Shown piece by piece: positions 62,884 to 64,000 of a stretch of 64,000 nucleotides of DNA (the stretch's first letter is position 1; each line of letters begins with the position of its first letter). Origin of the DNA: DAOUKH01 sp965219875. Its GTDB lineage: Bacteria > Chloroflexota > Dehalococcoidia > SHYB01. The notes beneath the pieces were generated by a model. The model was not told where the DNA came from. It did not search any database and saw nothing but the letters and a program-made list of their open reading frames with translations. The translations under genes were made by a program, and so were the position numbers. The stretch lies in contig CBDCOW010000005.1 of NCBI GenBank assembly GCA_965219875.1, positions 1 through 64,000 of the forward strand. Reading direction: 5' to 3'.

Positions 62884-63654
62884 TCACGTCGAAGAGTCCC
62901 GGGCGCGCGTTGGGGACAAGGCGTCGAGGCCGAAGGACAGCCCCTGGTCCTTTAGGCTCACGTGGGCATGGCCACCGATGATGACGTGGTCCAGAAGCTC
63001 GACGTTGAGTATTCCGCCGGCCTCGATGAGCTGCGCGGTCAGCTCCATGTCGGAGCGGCTGGGCGTGGGGTCGCCCGAGGGGTGATTATGGACGACGACC
63101 ATCGCGGTCGCATTCTCCCGCACCGCGGGGCGGAACACCTCGCAGGCGCGCACCTTGGCGGTGTTGACCGTCCCCACGTAAACCTGGCGCACGGCGAGGA
63201 CCTGGTTCTTCACGTCGAGCAGGACGGCGTAGAGGTGCTCCTGCCGCAGGTGGGCCACCTCGCTTGAAAGCAGATCGGCGATCGCCTGCGGCGTGTCGGC
63301 GATGACCCGGTCGGCGGCCCCAAGCGCCGCGAGGCGCCGGCCCAGCTCGAGTCCGGCGGCGACTTGGCAGTACTTGGCCCGGCTGAGCCCCTTCACCTCG
63401 GACACCTCGGCCAGAGTGGCGTCGGCCATGCCCCGCAGTCCTTCGAACTTGGCGAGCATGTGCTGCGCGATGCTCAACGCGCTCGCGCCCTCGACGCCGG
63501 TGCGCAACAGGATCGCGATCAACTCAGCGTTGTTCAACACCTTCGGCCCGTAGTGGAGCAACCGCTCCCTCGGGCGCTCGCCGCTGGGCAGGTCGTGGAT
63601 TCGAGGGCCTTGCGCTTCGCTGCCGGTGGACGGTGGGAGCGTGGCTGTCGTCAT
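62884..63654 (-). CDS. radC: RadC-family JAB-domain protein
   Basis: A 256-residue protein of the RadC/DUF2466 family. N-terminal helix-hairpin-helix part (RERLLHYGPKVLNNAELIAI and LAEVSEVKGLSRAKYCQV), then the JAMM metal site VVVHNHPSGDPTPSRSDMEL near residue 188 and LLDHVIIGGHAHVSLKDQGL at the end. Despite its name a role in DNA repair is not proven for the family. It is convergent with the HD gene. Confidence 0.95.
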   Translation of the reverse strand: MTTATLPPSTGSEAQGPRIHDLPSGERPRERLLHYGPKVLNNAELIAILLRTGVEGASALSIAQHMLAKFEGLRGMADATLAEVSEVKGLSRAKYCQVAAGLELGRRLAALGAADRVIADTPQAIADLLSSEVAHLRQEHLYAVLLDVKNQVLAVRQVYVGTVNTAKVRACEVFRPAVRENATAMVVVHNHPSGDPTPSRSDMELTAQLIEAGGILNVELLDHVIIGGHAHVSLKDQGLSFGLDALSPTRARDSST

Positions 63655-63739
63655 AACGCCTCCATACGCCGCACGACCTTAGCGACCCGGCGCCGCATGC
63701 GAAAGCCCCAGATGGCGCGCTGCATCTCCCCGTTGCGCC

Positions 63740-63745
63740 TATAAT
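63740..63745 (+). promoter_or_regulatory. Possible -10 element (TATAAT)
   Basis: A consensus TATAAT lies 22 bases before the ATG at 63768. The -35 at 17 bases is poor. Confidence 0.35.
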
Positions 63746-63767
63746 GTCCAGGCCGCGCCCTGACCTT

Positions 63768-64000
63768 ATGGACCACGACCCAGCCCCTATCCGCCCCAAG
63801 CTGCGCCCGCTCGAAGTACACCGCGTCGAGCAGGACGGCCAGCGCTACTACCTGCTGCGCGACGCGCTGGGGCTCGGCGACGGCCCAGCCCTCATACCGG
63901 TAGCCCTGGGGCCGCTCCTTGCCCTCTGCGATGGCGTGCGCGACGTGGACGAGCTAGCGGCGGCCTTTCAACTCCGCACCGGCGTCGAGTTGGGCCGCGA
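63768..64000 (+). CDS. N-terminal part of a protein resembling AmmeMemoRadiSam system protein B
   Basis: The frame begins MDHDPAPIRPKLRPLEVHRV and continues open to the end of the window. The stretch YYLLRDALGLGDGPALIPVA and LLALCDGVRDVDELAAAFQL recalls the N-terminal extension found before the Memo domain in some bacterial AmmeMemoRadiSam B proteins. With 77 codons available the assignment is tentative. It diverges from radC. Confidence 0.5.
   Translation, partial: MDHDPAPIRPKLRPLEVHRVEQDGQRYYLLRDALGLGDGPALIPVALGPLLALCDGVRDVDELAAAFQLRTGVELGR

Overview
High-GC bacterial chromosome, probably from the Chloroflexota (Dehalococcoidia/SAR202-like). This guess rests on general character only: CaiB/BaiF CoA-transferases, a UGSC selenoprotein, a tungsten/molybdenum AOR with a formate dehydrogenase, abundant short palindromic intergenic repeats, and the order tRNA-Thr, tRNA-Tyr, tRNA-Thr, tuf, rpmG, secE, nusG, rplK, rplA, rplJ, rplL. 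No 16S gene is present to prove it.

Left part (1-16.2 kb): metabolic and housekeeping genes separated by repeat-rich spacers. Here lie two class III CoA-transferases, a nitroreductase, an IS481-type insertion whose 4-bp target duplication can be read because it interrupts one copy of a duplicated repeat, an AlbA_2/Schlafen-type gene pair, a selenoprotein with an in-frame UGA and a perfect downstream hairpin (UGSC family), typA, an M20 peptidase, a TlpA-like redoxin, a Nudix hydrolase and DUF genes. The spacer repeats occur only here and are not seen right of about 15 kb. 16.3-20.7 kb holds an acyl-CoA synthetase, a DRE-TIM Claisen condensing enzyme (possibly a Re-citrate synthase) and a paralogue of the protein encoded beside the selenoprotein.

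20.77-45.19 kb is a 24.4-kb island bounded by a 16-bp direct repeat (GGCATGACCATGCCGC). It starts with a P4-type tyrosine integrase and is inserted exactly at the start codon of mobA. Its cargo is defence. One block is a DISARM locus (vsr, dcm, drmD, drmA, drmB, drmC) that mixes a class 1 helicase (DrmD) with a class 2 type cytosine methylase. The other is a res-vapC-mod-helicase-higA operon in which toxin-antitoxin parts seem built into the restriction genes: the Res C-terminus looks like a Phd/VapB antitoxin tail and overlaps vapC, while the helicase carries a RelE-like N-terminus and is followed by higA. Between the blocks lie two tandem copies of a roughly 230-bp non-coding element with compensatory base changes, a candidate structured RNA.

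45.2-52.9 kb: mobA, moaD, aldehyde:ferredoxin oxidoreductase, nuoE-like, nuoF-like and formate dehydrogenase alpha, apparently one operon for cofactor supply and NAD-linked oxidation. 52.9-57 kb: PII protein and ammonium transporter, a carboxymuconolactone decarboxylase-like protein and a D-aminoacylase-type amidohydrolase. 57-64 kb: the tRNA/tuf/secE/nusG/ribosomal protein cluster behind a consensus promoter, an HD-domain protein, radC and the start of a gene cut by the window edge.
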